Positions 10,900 through 20,799 of a stretch of DNA of 64,000 nt are shown here, piece after piece (position 1 is the first letter of the stretch; each line of letters starts with the position of its first letter). A model generated the notes under the pieces. That model was not told the DNA's origin. It was given only the letters and a program-made list of their open reading frames with translations, and did no database searches. Origin of the DNA: Serripes groenlandicus (Eukaryota; Mollusca; Bivalvia; Cardiida; Cardiidae); assembly GCA_031761405.1 (NCBI GenBank), contig JASEVX010000010.1, positions 25,814,282 through 25,878,281 on the forward strand, read 5' to 3'. The translations under genes and the position numbers were made by a program.

Positions 10900-11046
10900 T
10901 AGAAAACGATGTCTTCTTTTAGGTCACTTCAGGAAAGAAAGCCATCAACTCATTTCTCAGAAAATTCACTGTAGGCGAAAAGTGTCTGACAGGATAAGCG
11001 TGCACGGCATGCTTAGGCTGATCCGGGTCGATACATTACGCAGATT
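10900..11046. repeat. decayed bivalve interspersed repeat
   Basis: 'AAAGTGTC..AGGATAAGCGTGCACGGCATGCTTAGGCTGATCCGGG' style inverted block recalls a common bivalve repeat whose core is AGTGTC..TTAGCCTGTGC..GCACAGGCTAA. Match from memory and degenerate. Confidence 0.3.
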
Positions 11047-11111
11047 CCACAATGTTGGTTTTGTCGTGGAACGGCTCATGTCTTTTACATAACACTCAGG
11101 TTGATATCCAC

Positions 11112-11175
11112 TTAACCCTTTCCCTCATACGAAAATTCTGCATCAGACGACTTTGAACATTATGTAGTGACCGGT
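11112..11175. mobile_element. MITE family 1, left-end fragment
   Basis: TTAACCCTTTCCCTCATACG, then 'CATCAGACGACTTTGAACAT', after which similarity stops. Lies 160 bp upstream of the Toll-like receptor start. Confidence 0.75.
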
Positions 11176-11337
11176 TTAAGTATCTGTACACATGACTAAA
11201 AGAATGCTAATTTGATAATTAATTGATGGATTATCTTATCTTCTATTTCTCTTGGATACATTATATATATATACACCCACATGAATAATTAATTGCATTT
11301 TGTCTATTCGTTTGTTTGTGTTAGCTTATACGCAAGG

Positions 11338-13623
11338 ATGTATCGGTTCTCGTGCCTAGTACTTGCATTTGCTCTGATACATGTGTGTTACACATGTCCA
11401 ACAGAATGCTATTGCAATGGAAGCACTTTGAATTGTAACTTGAAATCAACCTATGGAAGAATGACCTCCATCGTACCGAATGACACTGAACGCGTGGTGC
11501 TATACAACTGGGGATGTCAGAATTTAACATGGCCAGACGTGTCCCAGCTCGAACTGTTTTATACAGATTACAATTGTCATAAACCAATATTACAATTAGG
11601 TAATTTAAAATCTCTAAAATTACACATGGAAGACTTTTACCGTCATTTTAAAATAATGGATATACAAGCACAACTAGGTGTGAAAGATTTGTACATTATC
11701 GGTGCTAAAGAGTTGACGTTCGAGAATATTGCAGCCTTGCTGAACGGACACAGATTTCCAGATCTAGAAGTATTGGTGATTGACAAAATCTCTTCGGCAA
11801 ACAACGATCCTATTACCATGCCTTCAAACTTCTTCAGTGTCTTAGAAGGAAAACATGAGCTGCGCCGTTTAGAATTGATCCACATGCGCTTGAATGAAGT
11901 GGATATTTTGGCAAGTAAATGTCCTCCGAAACTAGAATACCTGTCTTTCAAAGGATCAAACATAAATGAAGTTAAGATGAATGATGGTGCCGATAAGAGT
12001 GTGTGCGAATCTTTACGAACTTTGGATATCAGCCAAACGGTGATAAGACCAATGTTGGGGTTCATTCAAAATTTAGTATTAAATCCTAGCAGACCTGTTC
12101 ACATAGTTTCAAATCGGTTTTTAAAATTGGGCCCGTTTAAGTTCTTCTTTAATGTTGAGACTGTTTTGATAAGTCGCTGCAATATTGCTCCTTTAGAATT
12201 TCGAGCAGGATTAAATTTATTTACAAAGGATACATCCGCTGTGAGGACAAGGACTTTAGACCTGTCAGACAATAGTTTCCGATTCTTGAATATTTCCATT
12301 ATTAGATATTATAGCAAAGATATCGGAGATATCGGAGATAGCGGAGATAGCGGAGATAGCGGAGCTGAAGAGTACAATCTTTCCAACAACACATTGGTGT
12401 ATTTAAGTCCAGTCTTCATACAGCCTGGGAAGCTCGTAAAGAAACTGCACCTTGGTTCAAATGACTTACACTTCATGCAGATTCATCACCCATGTGACTT
12501 TGTCTTACTCTTACATTCGTACGTGAATCTTGAACACGTTGACCTTTCAGAAAACGGACTGACAGCAATTCCTAGTAAAATGTTTACACAAAATGAACGG
12601 TTGATTAACCTCCATCTAGGAAACAACAAATTGACCTCAATATCCAACATCGAACTTGGTCCTGGTGTGTGTGCCAGTTTGAAGTACATTGGTTTGAACG
12701 GAAACAAACTGTTATTTCAGGATTTCAGCGATGTAAAGCCTATACAAAGGCTGATAATTATGCATACACCAGTAGGCTTACTTGGAAATGAAAGTCGAGA
12801 CAGTAGTGCTGCATTAAAGGTCAACGTCGCTGCAAATACCTTCCTATGTACGTGTGACAATTTAGATTTACAAAGATGGGTTTTAGAATACGCTGACGTT
12901 TTCGATAATACAAGCGACATCCCCTTCTTTTGTGGATATGACGGGAAAGATTATAAAATGAACACCGACGAAATTGAAGACATTTCTCAAAACTGTCTTG
13001 CTAAACGCAAACTGCGGATAATTTTGATTTGGACTGTATCTTTGTTTGCATTGATTTGTTTATTGTGTGGAATAGGTTATTTCATCAGAAGAAAAATAAT
13101 GGTCGGTCAAGAGATTCGTGTACTAGTTAAAAATCTGCAAAACAATGAATTTCCATTAAAATTTCTGATTTTTTTGTCCCATTCTAGCGCCGACGACCAG
13201 CTTGTCATAAATTACGTTTTACCGAGTTTGTCAAAAGCAATGAAAGACATAACAAAGTCAAATCGTGACTTTATCTGTTTCTCTGATAAACATTTTCGAC
13301 CGGGACACACCATTATTGAAGAAGTGATGGGATGCGTTGAGAAGTCGGCGGTGGTCATTCTCGTCATATCGAACAAATATATCGCCAGTCCTTGGTGTGA
13401 CATGGAGGCAAAAGAAGCTGCAACACAACAAAAATCTGTCGTTTTGGTGCTGACGGAAACAATAGACGAGAACAAGATGTCCCTTGTCTTGAGACAGCTT
13501 TTTAACCGTTTTGCAAGATTTAAATGTTTTACAAATGAAGAGGGAAAGCATGAAGTCGTCCCTACTTGGGAAACATTATCCGCATCTGTTTTGGATCTTG
13601 CTCGTGCACAAATGAACGGCTGA
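11338..13623 (+). CDS. Toll-like receptor, intronless, 761 aa
   Basis: Type I membrane pattern-recognition receptor. The first ATG of the frame is 11338 (A at -3); the upstream part of the open frame has only a TTG. Residues 1-19 form a signal peptide, followed by an LRRNT-like 'CPTECYC'. LRRs follow (e.g. 'RTLDLSDNSFRFLNIS', 'LEHVDLSENGLTAIPSKMF', 'LINLHLGNNKLTSIS'). A single LRRCT ('NTFLCTCDNLDLQRWVLEY'..'FFCGY'..'NC') lies just before a TM helix at about 560-581 ('ILIWTVSLFALICLLCGIGY'). The cytoplasmic TIR spans about 605-755, with box 1 'KFLIFLSHSSADD', box 2 'FRPGHTIIEEV' and 'SPWCDMEAKEA'. This is the single-cysteine-cluster layout of protostome TLRs. TIR should signal through MyD88-type adaptors (family knowledge). 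Odd: a 9-bp coding microsatellite gives 'GDIGDSGDSGDSG' between LRRs. A possible 5'UTR acceptor (GTGTTAG) ends at 11324. Ligand unknown. Confidence 0.95.
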   Translation: MYRFSCLVLAFALIHVCYTCPTECYCNGSTLNCNLKSTYGRMTSIVPNDTERVVLYNWGCQNLTWPDVSQLELFYTDYNCHKPILQLGNLKSLKLHMEDFYRHFKIMDIQAQLGVKDLYIIGAKELTFENIAALLNGHRFPDLEVLVIDKISSANNDPITMPSNFFSVLEGKHELRRLELIHMRLNEVDILASKCPPKLEYLSFKGSNINEVKMNDGADKSVCESLRTLDISQTVIRPMLGFIQNLVLNPSRPVHIVSNRFLKLGPFKFFFNVETVLISRCNIAPLEFRAGLNLFTKDTSAVRTRTLDLSDNSFRFLNISIIRYYSKDIGDIGDSGDSGDSGAEEYNLSNNTLVYLSPVFIQPGKLVKKLHLGSNDLHFMQIHHPCDFVLLLHSYVNLEHVDLSENGLTAIPSKMFTQNERLINLHLGNNKLTSISNIELGPGVCASLKYIGLNGNKLLFQDFSDVKPIQRLIIMHTPVGLLGNESRDSSAALKVNVAANTFLCTCDNLDLQRWVLEYADVFDNTSDIPFFCGYDGKDYKMNTDEIEDISQNCLAKRKLRIILIWTVSLFALICLLCGIGYFIRRKIMVGQEIRVLVKNLQNNEFPLKFLIFLSHSSADDQLVINYVLPSLSKAMKDITKSNRDFICFSDKHFRPGHTIIEEVMGCVEKSAVVILVISNKYIASPWCDMEAKEAATQQKSVVLVLTETIDENKMSLVLRQLFNRFARFKCFTNEEGKHEVVPTWETLSASVLDLARAQMNG
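12320..12364 (+). repeat. in-frame 9-bp microsatellite in TLR ectodomain
   Basis: GGAGATA(T/G)C units, five in a row, encode the Gly-Asp-Ser/Ile run at about residues 328-342. Frame is kept because the unit is nine bases. Confidence 0.9.
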
Positions 13624-13742
13624 AGTATATACATTTTGATAATTGTAAATGGGAGAAAGTCAAAAAATCAATATTCCATCCGTACTTTTGAGAGTTACAT
13701 TGAATCTCTACATTGAATAGATAACAAGGATTTCAATGATGT

Positions 13743-13950
13743 TTAACCTGACAGACTTTGAAATCATCAAGTACAAAACATAGATACTCTCTATAAATGA
13801 TAGTATGATCATTGAAAAGAGTTGAAATTGTTGTGGCAAATAGAGCAATTGCTCATTATGAGCAAGTTCACCTTTTGCCACAATGATTTCAACAGTCGTC
13901 TGTTGCATAGGCAATGTAAGGGTATATACTCGTATGTGGGAAAGGGTTAA
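13743..13950. mobile_element. MITE family 1, old 'TGTGGG' subfamily copy
   Basis: Left end decayed (TTAACCTGACAGAC); right end CGTATGTGGGAAAGGGTTAA intact. Core 'GCTCATTATGAGC' hairpin present. 120 bp downstream of the TLR stop. Confidence 0.75.
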
Positions 13951-13959
13951 AACCGGTAA

Positions 13960-14065
13960 TGGAGAAAATTAAACTCATTATGAAGAAATTCACCTTTTGC
14001 CAAAATGATTTTAAAAGTCGTCTGTTGCAGAGACTCGGTAAGGGTATATTTGTGGGAAAGGGTTA
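13960..14065. mobile_element. MITE family 1, right-half fragment
   Basis: 'TTCACCTTTTGCCAAAATG..GTCGTCTGTTGCAGAG..TGTGGGAAAGGGTTAA', immediately after the previous copy; both are followed by 'AACCG(G)TAA(A)TGGAGAAAATTA'. Confidence 0.7.
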
Positions 14066-14984
14066 AAACCGTAAATGGAGAAAATTAAGGCAATATATAT
14101 TTGGTCATAACCTGATTCAGTGTAAATTTAAATTGTTATTGGAGAGAGTATCCTGTGGAGATATTAAGACCCAAAACATTAAATGGGTATAACAATATCA
14201 ATATATCAATATGAAAGGTAAAGGCAGAGACATATATTTCTATTTAGGTCTCTGGTAAAGGTGTTAGAAACTTACAACACGAGTATACTGCAAACAACAT
14301 CTCTTATATTGTTTCATCAAAATGTCGAACGAGCAAACGTCCTTTTTTCGTTCCCGGTTCAAGCAATTCCATTACATAGAAAAGCGAATGCAGCAGCTTA
14401 GGAAAAGAGCAGATAACCATAGTATATGATATGCAGTATATGATATGCTTGCTTGAATATAACGGATAAGCATAAGGGTTTATACAACACAGTGACGTAA
14501 TAACGTCGAGATATAGCGTCTTCTGGAGTACTGCGTAATACATAGGATATAAGGAACCAGACTACATTTAGCGCGTCTTATTTTGGTTCCCGGTTTGAGA
14601 ACTATTGAAATAATAAAGCGTATGAGGCAGGTAACAAATTTATTTGATTGGTTCTCTATTTTTACTGTTTAGACTAGATACATTATGAATTTCGCTTAAC
14701 TTAAAATGTATATACATTAAATTAATATACCGGCCTTTGTCTTTTGTTTTTTATTTGTAAAACACACACATGTATATAAAGTGGGATAAAAGGGATGTTT
14801 TAAAAGAAATTTACCTTAAATTAACATACTTAGTAAGGACAAAGAGAGACACTGGCAGGTCTAAAAATCTCCTTGTGCTAAATTTCAAAGCATTCCTACA
14901 GGAAGCCGCCTACTGGTGGCTTCCAACAAATCTTCAGCGGACCAATTTGACAACATTGAAGCAAAACTATGGAAAATCTGTGTA
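14066..14984. other. intergenic, nothing supported
   Basis: AT-rich. Two similar strings with 'GTTCCCGGTT' (about 14350 and 14586) hint at a small unclassified repeat. Confidence 0.35.
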
Positions 14985-15140
14985 AATGAAACTACAATTT
15001 TAGAAAAGATTATAAAACAATGTGACATAAGCAGAAATTGCTTATTAAGACCAATATCTCCATTTGCCACACAGTTTTCACATTCATATCAACATCTGCT
15101 GACACGCGAGAAAGCATCTGCTTAGGAAAGGGTTTTAATT
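14985..15140. mobile_element. MITE family 1, highly decayed copy
   Basis: 'CAATGTGACATAAGCAGAAATTGCTTA' and 'CATTTGCCACACAGTTTTCA' match the core arms; ends near 'TTAGGAAAGGGTTTTAA'. Confidence 0.45.
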
Positions 15141-15164
15141 CTTCTAAGAATTGATTGATTATTA

Positions 15165-15378
15165 ACATTGGAATTTTACGCCGTTTTCATTTGTGTCCTG
15201 GCTTTCTCACAACATATACGTTTCAAGCAACAGGCTGCGTTTCCACATAGACTGTTAGCCCATTGCTGGAAGACCAATGAATTTCGTCAGACGTCGGAAA
15301 AAATGTTCGCCGAGCTGGGGTTCGAACTCACAACCCCTTTCTTAACAGTCTTCGTCGCTACCGAATGAGCAAGCGGAC
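15165..15378 (-). mobile_element. tRNA-derived SINE
   Basis: Tail 'TTTTACGCCGTTTTCATTTG' at the left, 'TGGAAGACCAATGAA' body and reversed B box 'GGGTTCGAACTC..' at the right, so minus orientation. Same family as 17425 and 31254. Confidence 0.7.
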
Positions 15379-15615
15379 TCCTCTTAGAAAACTGCTCATT
15401 TACAGTTTATATAAGCCCTTCCATCGGAAAAGGGTACAAATCCGCCTTTGAGAATATTGTAGAACCAGATCAGTCTGTTCATTCGCAGCCTGATCAAACT
15501 ATACAGTCTCAATCTTACATGTACATACTTACATATGCTTGTTAGAAGCTTCAGTCAACTTGTGAATAATCTGATAAGACAGAACAAATAAACAGGCTGA
15601 TTTGAATCTACAGTG
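15379..15615. other. intergenic, nothing supported
   Basis: No feature recognised. Confidence 0.4.
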
Positions 15616-15885
15616 TTGCTAAAATGATTGTTTGGTGTTTTACGCCGCTTTCAACAATGTTTCAGTTATATCACGACGTTTCCTCGGTTACCAATACTAC
15701 TGGTCCATTTATTCTGACACCAGCAAGTCAGTTGTAATGCTAACCCCGCAACACTGAGTGCCAAGGAGGGCAGCCATTACTTTCCTTTTTATAAAGTTTT
15801 TGGTATGACCCGACCGGGGATCGAACTCGCGACCTTCCGCACCCGAGGCGGACGCTCTACCACTATACCACCGGATTGTACCTTT
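15616..15885 (-). mobile_element. SINE with tRNA-Pro-like head
   Basis: Read on the minus strand, the head is 'GGTGGTATAGTGGTAGAGCG' ... 'GCCTCGGGTGCGGA' ... 'GCGAGTTCGATCCCCGGTCG', with a CTCGGGT anticodon loop (CGG, proline type), then a body with 'CCAGTAGTATTGG' and a tail 'AAAGCGGCGTAAAAC'. Related copies are at 29692 and 31570. Confidence 0.8.
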
Positions 15886-16084
15886 TCCCAAAGACAAACT
15901 GAAATATATAATATAATGCATGTTTCAGTTATTTCTCTTTTCTTCACAATCTGCTGAGGAATTAAAAGTTGTTTTACAATATAAATGTTCTAACCTTAAC
16001 ACTTTTTTTAAATTCATTTTTAAATCCTTTCAGACATAACACAAATATGCATAAGATTACGTTAAGGCAGAACTATAGATCATC

Positions 16085-16230
16085 TTTATGAATGAAAGTA
16101 TAATTATTGAAAAGAGTTGAACTCATTGAGGCAAATAGAGAAACTTCTCCGGCTAAGCAATTTCTCCCTTTGCCACAATGAGTTCAAGAGTTGTCTGCTT
16201 CAGGCCTCAAAAAGCATTCTGCATACGACA
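16085..16230. mobile_element. MITE family 1, decayed internal fragment
   Basis: 'GAAAGTATAATTATTGAAAAGAGTTGAA', 'AAGCAATTTCTCCCTTTGCCACAATG' and 'TTGTCTGCTTCAGGCCTC' retain the order of the old subfamily; both ends lost. Confidence 0.55.
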
Positions 16231-16620
16231 TTCTGCACCTCAGACATTGTGTGCACTTCTATTTATAGATTTTTTTTTAAAATGGACTGTCATACTTGGT
16301 AATTTCCGGAATAATTCCGGAGAATACCGGGAAGTATGATCATCGTAACGAAAAATGCACCGCATATAATGGTAAAACTACTGCGTATAATTAAAATATT
16401 ACAGCATGTTTCGTCATTTGAACTACATATAATGTTTTTTTTATTGCATATGACGCTCTTTGCATACCATATAATGGTTATTCTGCTGTATCTACACACT
16501 TTTACACTGCATATTATTAAATAACCACCATATATAACAGAAAAGGCACTGCATGTCATACAAAATGTTCTATGTCAAATGAAACATGTACCTCGTATAC
16601 ATGAAAATGTACTGCGTAAG
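16231..16620. other. AT-rich repeat-like stretch, unclassified
   Basis: '(A/T)CT(A)C(A)TATAATG' words recur (about 16370-16510), suggesting a degenerate short repeat, not a gene. Confidence 0.35.
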
Positions 16621-16770
16621 AATTTTCTATTTTTTTTTCAATTTATTTATTTACGTAATCAAAGGCCACCGGCTCAAAAGACATACTCAAATGTTACAAA
16701 TAACATCATGTGAGAAATAGGTTATGTAAATTGCAATATGTTAAGTATAAATATGCTATATATACAAAAC
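16621..16770 (-). mobile_element. LINE 3' end, same family as 25535-28703
   Basis: 'AAAGGCCACCGGCTCAAAAG' matches 'ATAAGGCCACCGGCCCATAA' in the 3' end of the large LINE; coding part absent. Confidence 0.5.
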
Positions 16771-17061
16771 AAACAATACATTAAATCAAAGCGGCGAAGG
16801 CACTATAGTGGCGATCGTTTAGAAAATCCTGCAAAGTAACAAGCAGTATCTCGGAGTACATGTATCCACATGTAGATATTAAAATCAACAGGACCAAGAT
16901 AATCCTAAACATATACTAACACCTTAGTGATGACATAGTAGTTAATGGGTCCAGAAAACGTAAATGAAATGAAAACTGTTGAATCTTACAAGCAAAATGT
17001 CTCAAAAAACCTAAACTGTTGACAATATCCGTGCCGGAGAAGTCAGTCCTATTAAACAATA

Positions 17062-17295
17062 CTCATTTTTACCTTTGACCTCTACGAGTGACCTTGTCAT
17101 TTGAGGTACAGGCCTGAACCTTGTGCACGACACACCACCTCGTCATGGTGCACTGTTGTGCCAATTTTCCTATTATGCATGGTTAAGATGCGGGTCGGAC
17201 AGACAGATTCATGGACGCATGGACACACTCACCGAACCGCCATTGTGACAGCTATATGTCAAGCTCACCAGAAGCGGACTCAAAAACAAGTGATT
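17062..17295. repeat. bivalve interspersed repeat
   Basis: 'TTTGACCTCTACGAGTGACC', 'GAGGTACAGGCCTGAACCTTG', 'GCACGACACACC' and 'CGGGTCGGACAGACAG' occur in the order of a repeat I associate with bivalve genomes (by recall). Confidence 0.45.
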
Positions 17296-17424
17296 TCAGA
17301 CAGTAAAATGGTTATCAACAGTCAATAAACAACAGGCTATTGAATAACCCTTTCCAACAATCAACACATTTGCAAAGGAAGAGCTGGTCCTATTGATACA
17401 TTTATTCTAGCACTATATTCTATA

Positions 17425-17628
17425 ATGGGTTTCCTGGCTTTCTCACACCAGTACGGACTACTTACTCAACAAATCACATTTTCTAAGCAACTGGCTGCTT
17501 TATCCCAAAGACCGTACGCCCATTGGTGGAAGACGAATGCCGCTTGCCACAGTGACCTTTGTCAAACGTCGGAAAGAATGTTGGCCGTGCAAGGGTTCGA
17601 ACTTACAACCCCTGGGTTGGGTTAGGTT
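17425..17628 (-). mobile_element. tRNA-derived SINE, 3' part missing
   Basis: 'TTTCCTGGCTTTCTCACACC', 'CATTGGTGGAAGACGAATG' and reversed B box 'GGGTTCGAACTTACAACCCC' parallel the SINEs at 15165 and 31254. Confidence 0.7.
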
Positions 17629-17830
17629 AGAGTTCAGACATATACTTTCAAACTAAATTTCACTAATTAAGGGGATATAGCACTGGCATAACGGAGTCTG
17701 GCCCTGAAATTATTCTCATATACAGTCAAACCTGTACTAAAGTCAGGCTTTGTTTAGCAATACCCTGCCTATAGCAACCATTTTATTTTTATTTCCCAAT
17801 TACTCATTTTCTGCACAAATGACCCTGTAA

Positions 17831-18027
17831 TTAACCTTTTCCCACATACAGATGCTTTATTACGCCTCTGCAGCAGACAATTTTTGAAAACGAGCAGTTT
17901 CTTCTTTTGCCACAATGTTTTCAATTCTTTTTAGTAATAACCTACATTTATAGAGCTTTTCCGTGTTTTTGCCTGGATATTCCCAAAGTCATCTGCTGCA
18001 AATGTGTTGTACGTAGAAAAGGGTTAA
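17831..18027. mobile_element. MITE family 1, full-length old copy
   Basis: TTAACCTTTTCCCACATACA to GTAGAAAAGGGTTAA with CTCTGCAGCAGAC and TCATCTGCTGCAAA arms; core shortened on the left side. Confidence 0.78.
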
Positions 18028-18257
18028 AGACCACCTGATTGTACTCTTCCCATGGATGGTCTTTAAAAACAGGTTTGCTCAAGTAAGAAAGGAACATGTT
18101 CGTCTAACTTCTCCTTCTTAAACCTTCCCCACATACCGCTATCCGGTTTATTACTTTTGTTAGAAGATTTATTGTATGAGTATTCCGGCGGAAACAGGTG
18201 ATGATACTTCTTCTTCACAAACGTTTGGGCCGAGTATCTATTGTCATGGATCGGGTA

Positions 18258-20757
18258 TCACATCGGATCCTGAACAGGTCGTTGATACAGGCGTCTGGCA
18301 TTCTTGGTCGTCACCTTCAGTAGATAAGTCCAGGTTGTACCTCTGGTTTTCGCCACGACGTCTGCTACCATTCCCAGTAAACTTGGAGCTGTGTGGGACC
18401 CACCTCTGAATGGGAAGTAAGGGGTATCTGTCTCCAGTAGTAGTCGTTCCTCAGGGACCAGTGTGAGTGCCTCCAGCTCAGGCCGTCCCATTTGGTCTAC
18501 TATTCTGGTGAATCCAAAGTATGTGTTGGGGAAGTGTTCTAACCATATCTTTACCAGCTCGCCGGATCCATAGAAGCAGTGCAGATGGATGTTCTGCTTT
18601 GGAGGTAGGACTCCTTGGGCCTGCTTCAATACGTTATGTAGAGGTAGGTCGCTATTGGCTTCAATGGCCCCTCTGCAGTGGATAACCAATACATGTCTGG
18701 GTTTCACCATCTGGAGTATCTTGTCTGAGGTTGAGCTTTGTTTGAACCATGGAACATGGGACTGTATAGTCTAGACCGACCTCTCCTAGTCCGACTACCC
18801 TCGGGTGCTGGCTAAATTCTTCCAATCGGTTTCGAACATCTTCCGACCATTGGTGTACCTTCTTTGGATGAAGTCCCGCACATGCGCTAACATTCTGACC
18901 AATTAGCATTTTGTTTTGGTCCTCCTTGGGATAGCTTTCCGGGTCACATAAGTTTGCGGTGGCGCCGGCAACCTTAACTTAGTAGGCTGGGTCAGCGGGA
19001 GTTACGTCGCATATCTCCTGTAACTTGGTGTCCCTTGGAACTCTTATCTTCAAGTTATTTAAGCAGTTCCGGGTTCTATCCCAATGAAAATGGCTATCAA
19101 ATGCCTCAGGAAGCGTCTGGGCTATGCTGATCTCTGTGTCCTTCTTCTTAAGAACTGCCCATGTAGCATATCTCGGTAACGGGGCTCCAATTGGGCTATC
19201 AAGAACAGCATAGCTCTCCAATGAATAGGGCTGCTGGGATAGACAGGGGCCTCAGGGTGGACCTTTCCGGAATTGGCATCGTTCCTTCCCTGCAGATCTC
19301 TGTCATGGTTGAAGATTGCTCCTCATTCACTTCCCTATTCTGCTCTATGGTCAGCACTTCGAAGGAGTCCACGTATTTGGCTAGCTGCGAAACGGTGGCA
19401 CATCCTCCTAGCATCCAGTATGCTATTAACTTTAGTGCTAACAGGCGCCCTTCTGGTTACCTCTTCAGACAGTTGGATTCTTTCGTCGAACAGGCTCGGA
19501 AGGTGCTCTCGTAGGGCATGGATCTTCTGTTGGAAAACTTCCTCCATACACCCAAAAACAATACAGGGTTTCGTCCTTCCGTCCGTTTTTCTCTCTCCGC
19601 TCTCTTCCCCTCTTTCAAGTTAGCTGCGGGGAAGCGGCTATTCACGGTCAGCTCTACTCCGTGCATCTCAACTGTCCGGTTGTAGGTCTTTGTCTCTTTC
19701 TTCTTCTGTGCTCCTAGGCCAGCAATTGTAGTTGGGTGCTCCGGCTGCACAGAATGAGTTCTCTGTGACAACTTGGATGGTCTTCGCCCGCTAGACGATT
19801 TGGCCGTCACCGACATAGTCGCAGAAGGCTTTACTCGTTTCGCAGGGCTTCTATCCAAATCTCTGCTGGGATTTCTGGAGGCAGGACGTTTTTTGTCTTC
19901 CCGAGGCTGATGTCTGATCAGTTCGGGAACTTGGCCGTCTCTCAGAGTGACGGTGAGCAGACTTTGTATCGGTCTCCTTTCTAGGACAGGCAGACGATCT
20001 TGGGGTAAGTCTCTCATCTCTCCTTCTCTCATGACGTCCTTCCTGCTTCCTCCAACTCTCGTCTTTCTTTGGTGTTAATTTGACAGGTGAGAACTTCCTG
20101 GCTGTAGGCATCACCACTGCCGGTAACAGATCCGCGGTAGTCGCCTCAGTGGAAATCTCGAGAGTCTGTGAGGACGTCTCGATCCCCATGGGTTGTGCCT
20201 CATCTCGGGTCTTGCTACTTTCCACCATCTCCAAGTCGCTCCGCAGAAGATCTTTCTCTTCACTTGCTCTGACCGAATCGGACAGGTCATAGCAAGGCTC
20301 GAAAATGGGCTGTTCTGCGGGATGAATCATGTGGTATTCCTCAACTTGGTCAGCCCAACTCAGGAACATCCGAAACTTGTTCCTTCGGCTTCCCTCCCAT
20401 GTCCAATACCACTCGCTCTATGTCTGGGTTGGTCTGAAGACGAATATCCCGGCTGGGACCTGCAAATGGCGAACATTCTTTCTTCGATTTCCTGGGGGCC
20501 CTCAGATGGTATATATGATCATTTACCCAGTCCAGGGTATGGAAACCCATATCGAAAGCTTCCTTCGCCACAGTCTTCATCCACTTGACGTTGTCACGTC
20601 CTTTGGCTATGGCGCCTTGTTCCAACATGGCCTTGTTCTGGCATGCTTGGGTCACCTTGCTTAACATTAAAGCTCCAACGAGTCCTTTGGCAGGCACTAG
20701 TCTTTACTCCTATGTTGACATCTGTATATCTTCCAGGGAAAGATACTTGGTCGTCAT
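18258..20757 (-). pseudogene. retroelement ORF3 ending in a TATDN2-like TatD nuclease
   Basis: Starts at ATG 20757 (MTTKYLSLEDIQMST, then two in-frame stops and 'PAKGLVGALMLSKVTQ'). A folded N-terminal part continues with 'MFLSWADQVEEYHMIHPAEQ', a long basic, Ser/Arg-rich region follows (about 20050-19500), and a TatD domain begins at 'AFDSHFHWDRT' (~19090). All metal-ligand motifs are visible: HxH, 'GLGEVGLDY' (~18790), 'VIHCRG' (~18680), 'LHCFYGS' (~18580) and 'LLLETDTPYF' (~18430). 'ANLCDPESYP' and the disordered N-terminal extension resemble metazoan TATDN2 more than bacterial TatD. TatD enzymes are Mg-dependent 3'-5' exonucleases/endonucleases. At least five frameshifts and several nonsense codons (one at 18979-18981). 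No introns and placement 40 bp after pol suggest a retroelement-borne gene; an adjacent processed pseudogene is the alternative. Confidence 0.8.
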
Positions 20758-20780
20758 ACTGAAAAAGATAAGAAAGAAAA
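20758..20780 (-). promoter_or_regulatory. consensus 3' splice acceptor before ORF3
   Basis: Minus-strand TTTTCTTTCTTATCTTTTTC followed by AG, ending one base before the ORF3 ATG. It lies 40 bp after the pol stop (20800-20802). This is the place a spliced subgenomic mRNA would join, as for retroviral env. Confidence 0.55.
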
Positions 20781-20799
20781 CCTATGTATGTTACTGCCT

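Noticed and set aside
10880..11092. 70-codon plus-strand frame upstream of the TLR
   Set aside because: Overlaps a decayed interspersed repeat and has no splice or domain support.
11293..11337. Upstream start of the Toll-like receptor
   Set aside because: The codon at 11293 is TTG, not ATG. The first ATG, followed by a good signal peptide, is 11338.
15790..15875. tRNA-Pro gene
   Set aside because: It is the head of a SINE: the body and tail continue from it and the same composite occurs at 29692 and 31570.
18119..18150. Additional MITE family 1 left end
   Set aside because: 'TTAAACCTTCCCCACATACC' is similar, but nothing of the element follows; it may be retroelement 3' sequence.
19191..19623. 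Plus-strand frames of 107-116 codons
   Set aside because: Shadow of the Ser/Arg-rich part of retroelement ORF3.
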